A stretch of 64,000 nucleotides of DNA from DASWLF01 sp963768765 (lineage in GTDB: Bacteria; Desulfobacterota; Desulfobaccia; Desulfobaccales; 0-14-0-80-60-11). The stretch covers positions 24,320 to 88,319 of the forward strand of contig CAVYJK010000019.1 of assembly GCA_963768765.1 (NCBI GenBank). Reading direction: 5' to 3'. The notes under the pieces were generated by a model. The model searched no databases and was not told the origin of the DNA. It saw nothing but the letters and a program-made list of their open reading frames with translations. A program made the translations under genes and the position numbers. Below are positions 34,257 to 46,075 of the stretch, piece by piece. The first letter of the stretch is position 1. Each line of letters begins with the position of its first letter.

Positions 34257-34452
34257 TATAGTTTTTTTGGGGGAAGGGGCTAAGGGCAGAAAGCCCTTAC
34301 CCACTCCCCCAAGCCCCCACCCCCAATCCCTTAAGGGGGTAATTTGAGTCTGGGAGTCGGGGCCACCGGCCCCGCCTTCCAGACTCCATTTCAGGGGGTT
34401 GGGAGGGGTTTGGGGAGGGCGGGGGAATAGTTTTCCCCCAGCCCTCCCCAAA
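34257..34452 (+). repeat. Long G/C hairpin repeat, copy 1
   Basis: A ~195-base element: GGCTAAGGGCAGAAAGCCCT..., CCCCCACCCCCAATCCCTTA, a central TCGGGGCC/GGCCCCG part, then GGGTTGGGAGGGG and a final GGGAGGGC/GCCCTCCCC. A same-strand copy is at 45283-45465. It abuts the stop of the kinase gene at 34453 and the start of the MurU-like gene. Confidence 0.8.
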
Positions 34453-34935
34453 TCACTTCTTATACCCGAACTTCCTCAGTATTTCATGGCGCCAGGTGCG
34501 GCCGGCGTCGTCTTCCACGCCTTTGGGGGGCAGTCCGTCCACCACTCCCAGGATGCCCCGGCCCTGTTCGGTTTCGGCCAGGATCACCTCCACCGGGTTG
34601 GCGGTGGCGCAGAAGATGCAGCAGACCTCGGGGCACATCTTGATGGCATTGAGGACATTGATGGGAAAGGCGTCCTTGAGCAGCAGGTTGAAGGTGTGGC
34701 CCGCGGACATTAGCCGGGCGTTTTCCGTGGCCGCGGCCGTCAATTCCTGGTCGTTGCCCTCCACCCGGATGAGGCAGTCGCCGGAGGACTCGGAAAAGGC
34801 CAGGCCGAATTTGCCGCCCGGTACGATCCCCACGATAATTTCGTACAGGTCTTCCACGGTTTTGATGAAGTGGCTCTGGCCCAGAATGAGGTTGGCCCCT
34901 TCGGGAATAAGCAGTCTGGCCAGTTTCAGTTCCAT
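34453..34935 (-). CDS. Adenosine-specific kinase family protein (DUF355)
   Basis: A 160-residue protein of the small adenosine-specific kinase family, best known in archaea and deep-branching bacteria. Signature stretches are GANLILGQSHFIKTVEDLYE, KFGLAFSESSGDCLIRVEGN, ARLMSAGHTFNLLL, CCIFCATANPVEVIL and GRGILGVVDGLPPKGVE. The family is annotated to phosphorylate adenosine or bind AMP; its cellular role is unsettled. AGAGGG before ATG 34935 fixes the start. It stands alone, with a hairpin repeat directly after its stop. Confidence 0.87.
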   Translation of the reverse strand: MELKLARLLIPEGANLILGQSHFIKTVEDLYEIIVGIVPGGKFGLAFSESSGDCLIRVEGNDQELTAAATENARLMSAGHTFNLLLKDAFPINVLNAIKMCPEVCCIFCATANPVEVILAETEQGRGILGVVDGLPPKGVEDDAGRTWRHEILRKFGYKK

Positions 34936-35139
34936 GGCGTCCCTCTTTAGGTGACCGGAATTCATTTCCGGATCGCGGTTTTTTGTGATATTATAGGGCC
35001 GTTAAGGGTCGGGGACAAGCCTTTAAAAACCTTGGGGGAAAAGGGGGACAGGCGAAAGGATGCCGCTCCGCCGATCTCCCTCCGGTGATTTTCCTTGTCG
35101 CCTCTTGCCCTTCCCCCCGTTCCGTCCCCAGACCCGGCA

Positions 35140-36269
35140 ATGACGGAAGGAGTTCGGCTTATTAGAAAACTGGTTATCATCGGGTGCTTACTGCTGCTCG
35201 CAGCCACCCCCGCGGCCGCGGAGGTTAAAATCGGGTTATACCTGCCCATGACCGGGCCGGCCGCGGCCATGGGCCAGATGGTCTGGGAAGGGGTGCAGGT
35301 GGCCCACCGGCTGCAGCCCAAGGTTCTGGGCCAACCGGTGCGGCTGGAACTTTTGGACACCCGCAGCGACCGCATCGAAGCCGCCAACGCGGTGAGCCGC
35401 CTGATTGAAAAGGACAAGGTGGCGGCCATCATCGGCGAAGTCATCAGCAGCGACACCCTGGCCGGGGTGCCCATCGCCGAGCGGGCCGGCATCCCCAACC
35501 TGTCGCCCACGGCCACCAACCCCCTGGTGACCCAGAACCGCAAGTACGCTTTCCGGGCCGCCTACGTGGATGACTTGCAAGGAAAGGTGGCGGCGCGGTT
35601 CGCCTGGGAGAACCTCAAGGCCCGCAGAGTGGCGGTGCTCATCGACCAGGGCCAGGATTACTGCGTGGGCCTGGCCAATTTTTTCACCCAGGAGTTTAAG
35701 CGCCGGGGGGGTGAGATCGTGGCCACCAGTTATCTCCAGACGGGCGACCAGGACTTCAGCGCCCAGATCTCGGCCATGAAGGCGGCCAATCCCGATCTGA
35801 TTTACGCCCCCAACTACTACACCGAGGACGCCCTGCTGGCCAAGCAGCTCAAGGACCTGGGGGTGAAGACCACCGTCCTCACCGGCGACGGCGCCCAGGT
35901 GCCGGAGCTGGTTACCATCGGCGGGGAGGCGGTGGACGGCATGTATTTCACCGCCCTGTTCCACCGGCAGGGGGCCACCTCGGAGTTGGGGCGCCGCTTC
36001 CTGAAGGCGTATGAGTCCACCTATCACAAGCAACTGGACGCCTTCGCGGCCCTGGGCGGCGACAGCTATTTCCTGCTGGCCGCGGCCATGGACCGGGCCG
36101 GTTCCCTTGACGGCGCCAAGATCGCCCGGGCCCTGGCCGAAACCAAGAACTTCTCCGGGGTCACCGGCGAACATCACCATGGGCCCGGACCACAACCCCA
36201 TCAAAGGAGTGACGGTCATCAAGGTGGAAAAGGGGCAGTTTGTTTATCAGACCACGATAAATCCCATAA
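35140..36269 (+). CDS. Periplasmic branched-chain-amino-acid-type binding protein (LivJ family), frameshifted
   Basis: A type I periplasmic binding protein: signal peptide (LVIIGCLLLLAATPAAA), then KIGLYLPMTGPAAAMGQ, LLDTRSDRIEAANAVSRLI, AIIGEVISSDTLAG, SPTATNPLV and DLIYAPNYYTEDALLAKQL. Such proteins deliver amino acids or similar ligands to ABC importers, but no permease or ATPase gene is near. An extra C at 36172 breaks the frame; without it the end reads GEITMGPDHNPIKGV and FVYQTTINP. No stop follows in that frame: it runs into hicB unless one more base is extra near 36266, which would give TAA at 36267. ATG 35140 has no strong ribosome site. Confidence 0.8.
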
Positions 36270-36283
36270 TTGCGGGAAATGCC

Positions 36284-36485
36284 ATGAAGATCAAGGTTAT
36301 CTTGCACGAAGCGGAAGAAGGCGGTTATTGGGCCGAAGTGCCTGCCATTCCCGGCTGCGCCACCCAGGGGGATACCTTTGAGGAACTGTTGAAAGAATCT
36401 TTACGAGGCAGTGGAAGGCTGCCTCTCCGTGGATGTGGAACAGCCTAAGGCTCCGAAGGGGAGAGTACTGGAAATCGCCATATGA
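36284..36485 (+). CDS. hicB: HicB-type antitoxin, one frameshift
   Basis: A HicB-family antitoxin with the RNase H-like partial fold: MKIKVILHEAEEGGYWAEVP, AIPGCATQGDTFEELL. A surplus G at 36395 shifts the frame; corrected it reads LLKNLYEAVEGCLSVDVEQP and ends RVLEIAI at 36485, about 66 residues. No DNA-binding C-terminal helix-turn-helix is visible, as in short HicB forms. It overlaps hicA by ATGA. The order antitoxin-then-toxin is reversed from the textbook hicAB. It neutralises HicA by binding it. Confidence 0.85.
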
Positions 36486-36691
36486 GAGCGATGTCCGGCA
36501 AGGCGTTCGCCAAGATTATCGAGCGTCACGGCTGGGAGTTATTGCGTATTAGCGGCAGCCACCATATTTACGGCAAATCTGGAACCGTGGTACGTTTATC
36601 CGTGCCGGTTCATGGTACCAATCCTTTGAAAATCGGACTTCTTAAGCATTTATGCAAGATGGCGGGCCTGGAAGAAAGCGATCTGGAATGA
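36482..36691 (+). CDS. hicA: HicA-type toxin (mRNA interferase)
   Basis: A 69-residue dsRBD-like toxin: SGKAFAKIIERHGWELLRIS, then GSHHIYGKSG with the catalytic histidine, and VPVHGTNPLKIGLLKHLCKMAG. HicA proteins cleave mRNA unless bound by HicB. The start ATG 36482 sits within the hicB stop (ATGA), so translation is coupled. The catalytic His is present, so it looks active. Confidence 0.9.
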   Translation: MRAMSGKAFAKIIERHGWELLRISGSHHIYGKSGTVVRLSVPVHGTNPLKIGLLKHLCKMAGLEESDLE

Positions 36692-36761
36692 TCCTTTGTA
36701 ACTGAAAAAATATTAGGTGATCAAAACTGACATCCAACCCTAAACAACCGAGTCTATTCAT

Positions 36762-39265
<2,504 letters not shown>

Positions 39266-39279
<14 letters not shown>

Positions 39280-40297
39280 AGCTAAACATGTGGCCGTCAT
39301 CGGCGCCGGCAGCTGGGGGACCACCCTGGCCCAACTCCTGGGGGATAAGGGTATAAGCGTCCGCCTCTGGGTCCGGGAGCCCCAGGTCTTGGAAGACCTG
39401 GGCCGGGACCGGATCAACCACACCTTTTTGCCGGGGGTCCGGCTCTCCTCCCGCCTCAGCTTCACCCGGGAATTTGCCGAAGCTCTTACGGGCGCGGGCG
39501 TGGTCCTCATGGCGGTGCCCTCCCACGTCTTTAGGCCAACGCTTAAGGCCTTGAAACCCCACTGGCCCGCCCAAGGGGTTCTCCTGAGCGCCACCAAGGG
39601 CATGGAGATGGACTCCCTGCTCTTTATGGACGGGGTGACCCGGGAAGAGTTGGGCCCGGCCGCGCCCTTCGCGGTGCTCTCCGGCCCCAGTTTCGCCCGG
39701 GAGGTGGTGGAGAAGCAACCCACCGCGGTGACCCTGGCCTCCCGCTGGCGGGAAGTGGCCCAGTACCTGCAAAAATTGCTCTCAGCCCCTTACTTTCGAG
39801 TCTATACCTCCCACGACGTCACCGGCGTCGAACTGGGCGGGGCCCTGAAGAACACCTTCGCCATCGGCACCGGCATCCTCGCCGGCATGGGCCTGGGGGA
39901 CAACCCCCGGGCCGCGGTCATCACCCGGGGGCTGGCGGAGATGACCCGCCTGGGGACCCGCCTGGGGGCCAACCCCATTACCCTCACCGGCCTGGCGGGC
40001 CTGGGGGACCTGGTCCTCACCTGCACCGGGGCCCAGAGCCGCAACTTCCAGGTGGGGGTCAGGCTGGGCCAGGGAGAGGCCCTGCCCCAAATCCTGGCCG
40101 GCATGGCCATGGTGGCCGAAGGGGTGAAAACCTCCCGGGCTTTCCATCACCTGGCCGAGCGCCTGGGGGTGGACATGCCCATCGTGGCCGCGGTCTATAA
40201 AATCCTTTATGAAGGCATGGCCCCCAGGGAGGCCATCAAAAAATTGATGGCCCGGGAGCTCAAAGATGAGCTGGAGGCCATGACCGAGACCTGGTGA
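39266..40297 (+). CDS. gpsA: Glycerol-3-phosphate dehydrogenase [NAD(P)+]
   Basis: GpsA reduces dihydroxyacetone phosphate to sn-glycerol 3-phosphate for phospholipid synthesis. VAVIGAGSWGTTLAQLL is the NAD(P) loop, VLMAVPSHVFR and ATKGME precede SGPSFAREV, and GVELGGALKNTFAIGTGIL contains the catalytic lysine; GLAGLGDLVLTC and RNFQVGVRLGQG follow. It has 343 residues. TTG 39266 overlaps the gyrA end by 14 bases, with AGAGG upstream, so it is co-transcribed with gyrA. Confidence 0.95.
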
Positions 40298-40459
40298 AGA
40301 CCGCCGCCGTCTCGGGTCGCCAGAATTGCTTACCGAGACTTCTTTTGGACTTGGTAATTGCCCCCATTGCTGGTATGTAAAATGGCCAAGACTCGCCTCC
40401 CACGGTCCGGCAGGAAACAGAAAAAAGCAGTGGAAAACGCCCAAGGGGTAACGCCCACC

Positions 40460-41848
40460 ATGGCCTACGAACACTTCGACCCCAGGATACCTTCCTTGGG
40501 GGAGCCCAAGGTGGCATCCCCCATCCGCGACTACACCATGGTCAACCGCGACGGCCGGGTCATCGAAAAATCCTTTGTCCGGGAAACGGATAAGGTCCTG
40601 GTCTATGATTCCCAGGAATATCTGGAGAACCTGAAACCCGGGGAGCAGCCCCTCTACTTTGAAATGGCCGGGCCCCGGCCCCAGATCTATTTCGATCCCT
40701 CCAAGGTCCACTGCGCCATCGTCACCTGCGGGGGCCTGTGCCCCGGCACCAACGACGTCATCCGGGCCATCGTCTTGGAGCTTTACTACCTTTACAACGT
40801 CCGGCACATCTACGGGGTGCGCTACGGCTTCCAGGGCTTCATTCCCCAATACGGCCACGACCTGATGGACCTCACCCCAGACGATGTGGCCAACATCCAC
40901 ACCTTCGGGGGCACTATCCTCTCCACCTCCCGGGGCCCCCAGGACACCGGGGAGATCGTGGACGCCCTGGACCGCATCAACATCCGCATCCTCTTTCTCA
41001 TCGGCGGCGACGGGACCCTCAGGGCCGCCTCGGAGATTTACGACGAAATCACCCGCCGGGAGCTGCGCATCGCGGTCATCGTCATCCCCAAGACCATCGA
41101 CAACGACATCGCCCTGGTGAGCCGCTCCTTCGGCTTCGACACCGCGGTGCAGGAGGCCACCAACTCCATCCATGCGGCCCATACCGAGGCGGTGGGCTCC
41201 CCCAACGGCATCGGCCTGGTGAAACTCATGGGGCGCTACTCCGGGTTCATCGCCGCCAACGCCACCCTGGCCCTGCGGGAGGTCAACTACGTCCTCATTC
41301 CCGAGATGGACTTCGATCTGGAGGGAGATTGCGGCCTGCTGGCCAACCTGGAGTGGCGCCTCAGGGAGCGCCGCCATGCCCTGATCCTGGTGGCCGAAGG
41401 CGCGGGGCAGAAATTCTTCCGCAAAGAAGACCTGCCCCTGGACCCCTCGGGCAACATCAAGCCCGGGGATATCGGCGTATTCCTCCAGGAACAGATCAAG
41501 GAATACTTCCGCGGGCGCAACATTGAGGTCAACCTGAAATACATCGACCCCAGCTACTTGATCCGCAGCGTGCCGGCCAATTATAATGACCGCATCTACT
41601 GCGGCTTCCTGGGGCAAAACGCGGCCCACGCCGGCATGGCGGGCAGAACCGCCATGCTGGTGAGCCGCTGGCACAGCCATTACGTGCACATCCCCATCAA
41701 GGCCGCGGTGAACAAACTTAAAGAGGTGGAGCTGGACTCGCCCCTGTGGCGCAGCGTCCTGGAATCCACCGGTCAGCCGCCGTTGAAGAATTTGTGTAAG
41801 CAGCTGTCAGCTTTCAGCGGTCAGCCTGCAGCCAGGACTAAGGACTGA
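40460..41848 (+). CDS. pfkA: 6-phosphofructokinase, long plant-like type
   Basis: A phosphofructokinase of the long clade: AIVTCGGLCPGTNDVIRAIV, LIGGDGTLRAASEI, IPKTIDNDIAL, FGFDTAVQEAT, GLVKLMGRYSGFIA and LVAEGAGQKFF. GGDGT (Gly) together with PKTIDND (Lys) is the pairing seen in ATP-using plant and trypanosomal enzymes; pyrophosphate enzymes have GGDD and Lys. ATP use is thus inferred. ATG 40460 is the likely start because upstream residues are basic and unlike the family; ATG 40382 is the alternative. The last ~15 residues (CKQLSAFSGQPAARTKD) are encoded by a heptamer repeat. Confidence 0.9.
   Translation: MAYEHFDPRIPSLGEPKVASPIRDYTMVNRDGRVIEKSFVRETDKVLVYDSQEYLENLKPGEQPLYFEMAGPRPQIYFDPSKVHCAIVTCGGLCPGTNDVIRAIVLELYYLYNVRHIYGVRYGFQGFIPQYGHDLMDLTPDDVANIHTFGGTILSTSRGPQDTGEIVDALDRINIRILFLIGGDGTLRAASEIYDEITRRELRIAVIVIPKTIDNDIALVSRSFGFDTAVQEATNSIHAAHTEAVGSPNGIGLVKLMGRYSGFIAANATLALREVNYVLIPEMDFDLEGDCGLLANLEWRLRERRHALILVAEGAGQKFFRKEDLPLDPSGNIKPGDIGVFLQEQIKEYFRGRNIEVNLKYIDPSYLIRSVPANYNDRIYCGFLGQNAAHAGMAGRTAMLVSRWHSHYVHIPIKAAVNKLKEVELDSPLWRSVLESTGQPPLKNLCKQLSAFSGQPAARTKD
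41800..41848 (+). repeat. Heptamer array encoding the PfkA C-terminus
   Basis: GTCAGCT TTCAGCG GTCAGCC TGCAGCC then AGGACTAAGGACTGA; the array supplies the stop codon. Confidence 0.7.
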
Positions 41849-41878
41849 TTGCATAGGTTAGGTAACATATTAGAACCA

Positions 41879-42069
41879 TAGTGGTCTGTTTCATAAATAA
41901 GGTGACATTTGAAGGCAGATTTACCCCCCTTTTCTAAAGGGGGGCAAGGGGGATTATAAAAACCGCTTAATAATCCCCCTAAATCCCCCTTTAAGAAAGG
42001 GGGACTTAGGCGTTCCAAACCCGACGCCTCTGCCCTTATTTTAGGTGACGCTAATTATGAAACGCCACA
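41879..42069. mobile_element. MITE-like element, copy 2
   Basis: Left end TAGTGGTCTGTTTCATAAAT matches copy 1; right end TAATTATGAAACGCCACA is diverged. Interior hairpins CCCCCCTTTTCTAAAGGGGG and CCCCCTTTAAGAAAGGGGG. The gap 41849-42220 holds this, the next repeat and no gene. Confidence 0.75.
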
Positions 42070-42080
42070 CGAGAATCGGT

Positions 42081-42120
42081 CCTCTCCCCCGCTTGGGGGA
42101 GAGGGTTGGGTGAGGGGGGC
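42081..42120. repeat. CCTCTCCCCCGCTTGGGGG repeat, half-copy
   Basis: Hairpin CTCTCCCCC-GCTT-GGGGGAGAG followed by GGTTGGGTGAGGGGGGC, like 9271-9309. Confidence 0.65.
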
Positions 42121-42202
42121 GGGCGGCCGGGGACGGCCGCCCTACCAAAAACTCTTTTCAGGTGGGGCGGGCCTCCGTGCCCGCCATCCTTAAGTGCACT
42201 TG

Positions 42203-42208
42203 TATAAT
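42203..42208 (+). promoter_or_regulatory. TATAAT -10 box close to the YkgJ-type start
   Basis: TATAAT lies 12 bases before the ATG at 42221, with no clear -35. If used, the leader would be only a few bases long, giving a near-leaderless mRNA; no ribosome site is visible. Confidence 0.3.
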
Positions 42209-42220
42209 GATAGATTTACC

Positions 42221-42632
42221 ATGAACATTGAACCTAAACCACCCGTGTTCCAGTGCCGCCAGTGCGGCGACTGCTGCGCCGGCCGGGGCGGCATCTTCGT
42301 CAAACCCGAGGAAGTGGAGCAGATGGCGGCGCTGCTGGCGACTGCCGGTGGCGGAATTTTGCCGCCGTTACGTGGAGTCCTCGGAACTGGGGGCGCGCCT
42401 CACCACGGAAAACGGGGTCTGCGTCTTTCTCCTGGAAGGCAACCTCTGCCAGGTCCATGCAGTGAAGCCCTTCATCTGCCGACAGTGGCCCTTCCTGCCG
42501 GCCCTGCTGGTGCACCCCGACGAGCTGGAGCACGCCAAGGGCGCCTGCCCCGGCATCAATCCGCACTGCAGCCACGCGGACTTTGTGGAGGAGGCCCTGA
42601 ACCAGGGCGAGAAGTTCGTAGCTAATCAATGA
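42221..42632 (+). CDS. YkgJ-family cysteine-cluster protein, one frameshift
   Basis: A ~136-residue member of the YkgJ/Fe-S-type cysteine cluster family: FQCRQCGDCCAGRGGIFV at the N-terminus, and CRRYVES, CQVHAVKPFICRQWPF, and ACPGINPH further on, giving the usual eight or so Cys. The metal is probably zinc or an Fe-S cluster; the function is unknown. An extra base within 42346-42351 breaks the frame; downstream the other frame continues AEFCRRYVESSELG to TGA at 42632. No operon partner is clear. Confidence 0.8.
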
Positions 42633-42770
42633 TGGGCCTGCCCATCCCACCTGAATTGGTGGCACAGGCTTTCCAGCCTGTGCTGACGCAGGCTGAAGCT
42701 TGCGGCTACAGAAGCCATGGCCATGGTGGGCCCGGCCCACCCTACTTTAAAGCGGAGCCAATAAACCATA

Positions 42771-43539
42771 ATGGATAGGAATCTTATCAGAATTTCACTG
42801 GCCCTGGTCTTCACGGCCCTGCTGCTGGCCCCGGCCCTGGCCGCGCCGGCGGGCGGACCCGACCCGGCCCAAGAACCCTTCCAGGCAAGGCATGGCCGCC
42901 CTGAACCAGGGCAACGCCTCCCTGGCGGTGGAGAAATTCACCGAGGCCCTGCAGCTCAACCCGGACCTGGTGGAGGCCTACATCAACCGCGGCACCGCCC
43001 AACTCAAGCTGGAGCAGTACGCCGAGGCGGTGGGCGATTTCGACAAGGCCCTGGAGCTGGCCCCCAAATCCTCGGAGGCCTACTACAACCGGGCCCTGGC
43101 CTACAGCCGCTCGGGCCTCTTCGACAAGGCCCTGGAAGATTACACCCAGGCCCTGAAATATGCGCCCAAGGATTGGCAGACCTATTACAACCGCGGCAAC
43201 GCTTATCTGGATATGGGTAAGCTCCACGAGGCCCTGAAAGACTACAACCAGGCCCTGAAGCTCCATCCCCAGTCCCCGGAAGTCCTGCACAACCGGAGCC
43301 TGGCCTACCTGCACCTGGGCCAGGCGGCCCAGGCCCTAAAGGATTCGCAGGCCGTCCTCACACTCAACCCCAACTTTTCCCGGGCCTACTTCAGCCAGGC
43401 CCAGGCCCTGGAAAAGCTGGGCCAGAAATACGAAGCCATGGCCGCCTACCGGCAGTTTCTGAAATCCGCCAACCCGGACACGGACGCCAACCTGCTCAAG
43501 GAGGCCCTGGAGCGGCTGAAGGCATTGGAAGGGAAATAG
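42771..43539 (+). CDS. Exported TPR-repeat protein, one frameshift
   Basis: A signal peptide (ISLALVFTALLLAPALAAPA) is followed, after an extra base near 42885-42891, by six TPR units in the next frame: EKFTEALQLNPDLVEAYINR, DFDKALELAPKSSEAYYNR, DYTQALKYAPKDWQTYYNR, DYNQALKLHPQSPEVLHNR and so on. TPR proteins are protein-interaction scaffolds; a periplasmic role is implied by the signal. The length is about 255 residues. No specific partner can be named. Confidence 0.82.
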
Positions 43540-43710
43540 AAACAGGGGCCTCGGATTAGTGGTCAGGGGCCAGGAAAGGCAACTTTTATTTTGAGTCTGC
43601 GGGGAACCAGGGACAGCTTAATGATAAAATACCGCGCTCATGGACCGGGATTATTGAAAAGCCGCCTTCGTAACCCCCTGGCATCTGATCCCTGGCCCCT
43701 GTTCCCTAAA

Positions 43711-43735
43711 CGCTGAAAGCTGATTGCTGAAAGCT
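43711..43735. repeat. Heptamer array abutting the metG start
   Basis: C GCTGAAA GCTGATT GCTGAAA GCT, ending directly before ATG 43736. Nearly identical to the array at 6967-6991. No Shine-Dalgarno is visible for metG here. Confidence 0.75.
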
Positions 43736-45278
43736 ATGAGCGTCTATCTCACCACGCCCATTTATTACGTCAACGCCGAGCCCCACCTCGGCCACGCCTA
43801 CACCACGGTGGTGGCCGACGCCCTGGCCCGCTTCCACCGCCTCCTGGGGGTTCAGACCCGCTTCCAAACCGGCACCGACGAGCACGGCGAAAAGGTGCTG
43901 GAGGCCGCCGCGGCCGCGGGCCTGCCGGTGAAAGACTTCGTGGACCGGGTCAGCGCCCTCTTCCGTCAGACCTGGGATGAGATGGACATCAGCTACGACC
44001 ACTTTATCCGCACCACCCAGCCGGAGCACGTCCAGGTGGTGCAGGAGGTCCTGGCCCGGGTCCACGCGGCCGGCGACATCTACTTCGGGGAGTACGGCGG
44101 CCTCTACTGTTACGGCTGCGAGGCCTTTTATCTCGAGCGGGACCTGGTGCACGGCCTCTGCCCGGACCACCGGGTCAAGCCCACCTTCATCAAGGAAGAA
44201 AACTACTTCTTCCGCATGAGCAAGTACCAGGGCTGGCTCCTGGATTATATAAACGACTACCCCGACTGGATCCGGCCGGAGCGCTACCGCAACGAAGTGC
44301 TGGCCTTCTTGAAGGAGCCCCTGGAGGACCTGTGCATCTCCCGGCCCCGGAGCCGCATCGAGTGGGGCATCCCGCTGCCCTTCGACGAGCGCTACGTCAC
44401 CTACGTCTGGTTTGACGCCCTGCTCAACTACCTCTCAGGTCTGGACTACCCCGAAGGGGAACCTTACAAAAAATTCTGGCCGGCCCAACACCTCATCGCC
44501 AAGGACATCCTGAAGCCCCACGCCATCTACTGGCCCACCATGCTGGCCTCCATGGGGGTGGAGCCTTTTCGGCACCTCAACGTGCACGGCTACTGGCAGG
44601 TGGCCGCAGGCAAGATGTCCAAGAGCCTGGGCAACGTGGTGGAGCCCCGGTGGCTTACGGCCCGCTACGGCCTGGACCAGGTGCGCTACTTCTTTCTGCG
44701 GGAGATGGTCTTCGGCCTGGACGCCCACTTCAGCGAAGCGGCCCTCATCGCCCGCATCAACGCCGACCTGGCCAACGACCTGGGGAACCTCTTCGCCCGC
44801 AGCTTGGGGATGGCCTTCAAGTACCGGCAAGGCGTGGTGCCGCCGCCGGGGGTGCCGGCGGAGCCGGACAAAGAGGTGACCGCTGCGGCCCGGGACGCGG
44901 CCGCCGACTTCCTGCGCCATTTCCCGGCCCTGGAATTCTCCCGAGCCCTGGCGGGCTTATGGGAGTTCATCGGGACCCTCAACCGCTACATCGTGACTTC
45001 GGCCCCCTGGGAACTGGCCAAGGCGCCGGACGCCGCCGGCCGCCTGGACACGGTGCTTTACCACTTGCTGGAGTCCCTGCGCTGGATCGCGGCGCTGCTC
45101 CGACCCGTAATGCCCGGCAGCGCCTTGAAGATGAGCGAACAACTGGGCCTGGGCCTGAGCCCTGTGGGACCACACCCTCCCGCAGACCCTGACCTGGGGC
45201 CGCCTGCTGCCCGGCGGCGCCCTGAAGAAAGGCCCGGCCCTGTTCCCGCGGATAGAGGTGGAGGAGAAGGAGAAGTGA
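43736..45278 (+). CDS. metG: Methionyl-tRNA synthetase, one late frameshift
   Basis: MetRS charges initiator and elongator Met-tRNA. YLTTPIYYVNAEPHLGHAYT holds the HIGH-type motif (HLGH), QTGTDEHGEKV, the zinc knuckle CYGC...CPDH, and AAGKMSKSLGNVV the KMSKS loop; the anticodon domain follows. A surplus C at 45161 shifts the frame; the corrected end reads LSLWDHTLPQTLTWGRL to EVEEKEK at 45278, which matches MetRS C-termini. The uncorrected frame ends at 45406 inside a repeat. Size about 514 residues with no dimerisation domain. Confidence 0.95.
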
Positions 45279-45282
45279 GAGT

Positions 45283-45465
45283 TTGGGGGAGGGGGCTAAG
45301 GGCAGCAAGCCCTTACCCCCTCCCCCAAGCCCCCACCCCCAATCCCTTATGGTTTCAAGTGCTCGGGAGTCGAGGCCAAAAGGCCTCGCCTTCCGGCCAT
45401 CCTTAAGCGGGTTGGGAGGGGGGTTGGGGGGAGGGCAGGGACGAAGTCCCTGGCCCTCCCCCCAA
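45283..45465 (+). repeat. Long G/C hairpin repeat, copy 2
   Basis: Same-strand copy of 34257-34452, starting five bases after the metG stop: GGGGGCTAAGGGCAGCAAGC, CCCCCACCCCCAATCCCTTA, GGGTTGGGAGGGG, ending GGCCCTCCCCCC. Confidence 0.8.
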
Positions 45466-45488
45466 TAAAACCCCAATGAGGGTGATCC

Positions 45489-46043
45489 ATGGCTGTCAGG
45501 TTTCGGGGTTGTTGGGGAGCTGCCTTGGCAGCGGCCCTGCTTTTGGCCGGTTGCGCCGGGGCGCCGCCGCCTCCGCCGCCGTCCGTGGGGCCGCCGCCCG
45601 CGGTATGGCGTTCGCCCCAGGGGGTGGCCCTGGAGCGGGCCCTGGGCGAGTTCTACGGCGCTCCCTACCGCTCCGGGGGCACCACGCCGGAGGGGGTGGA
45701 CTGCTCCGGGTTGATTCAGGCCTTGTATCAGCGGGCCGGGGTAATCCTTCCCCGCACCGTGGCGGAGCAGTTCAACGAGGGCCGACCCGTGGCCCCGGGG
45801 GAGCTGCGCTTCGGGGACGTGGTCTTTTTCAACCGCTACTGCCAGGCCCGGGGCCGAAGCCCGTTCCTGGCCGGCATGCTGCCCCCGGCCTACGCCGACG
45901 AGGTGTGCCACAACGGCCTTTACCTGGGCGACGGCCGCTTTGTCCACGCCTCCCCCCAGGGCGTCTTCGTGAGCCGGCTGGACGCCGAAATCTGGCGCAT
46001 ATCTTTTAAAGGGGCCCGGCGCTATCTGGTTTCGGGCTATTAA
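45489..46043 (+). CDS. NlpC/P60 lipoprotein peptidase
   Basis: A 184-residue lipoprotein: the signal ends AAALLLAGC (lipobox), then a proline-rich spacer (APPPPPPSVGPPP) and an NlpC/P60 domain. GVDCSGLIQALY has the catalytic Cys, CHNGLYLGDGRFVHA the catalytic His region, and PYRSGGTTPEG precedes the Cys. Such enzymes cut peptidoglycan stem peptides. Next to it, 33 bases on, is another exported protein gene. An outer-membrane-anchored hydrolase is likely. Confidence 0.9.
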   Translation: MAVRFRGCWGAALAAALLLAGCAGAPPPPPPSVGPPPAVWRSPQGVALERALGEFYGAPYRSGGTTPEGVDCSGLIQALYQRAGVILPRTVAEQFNEGRPVAPGELRFGDVVFFNRYCQARGRSPFLAGMLPPAYADEVCHNGLYLGDGRFVHASPQGVFVSRLDAEIWRISFKGARRYLVSGY

Positions 46044-46075
46044 CCATGCAATCCAAGTTTTTCAAGGAGTTCCGC

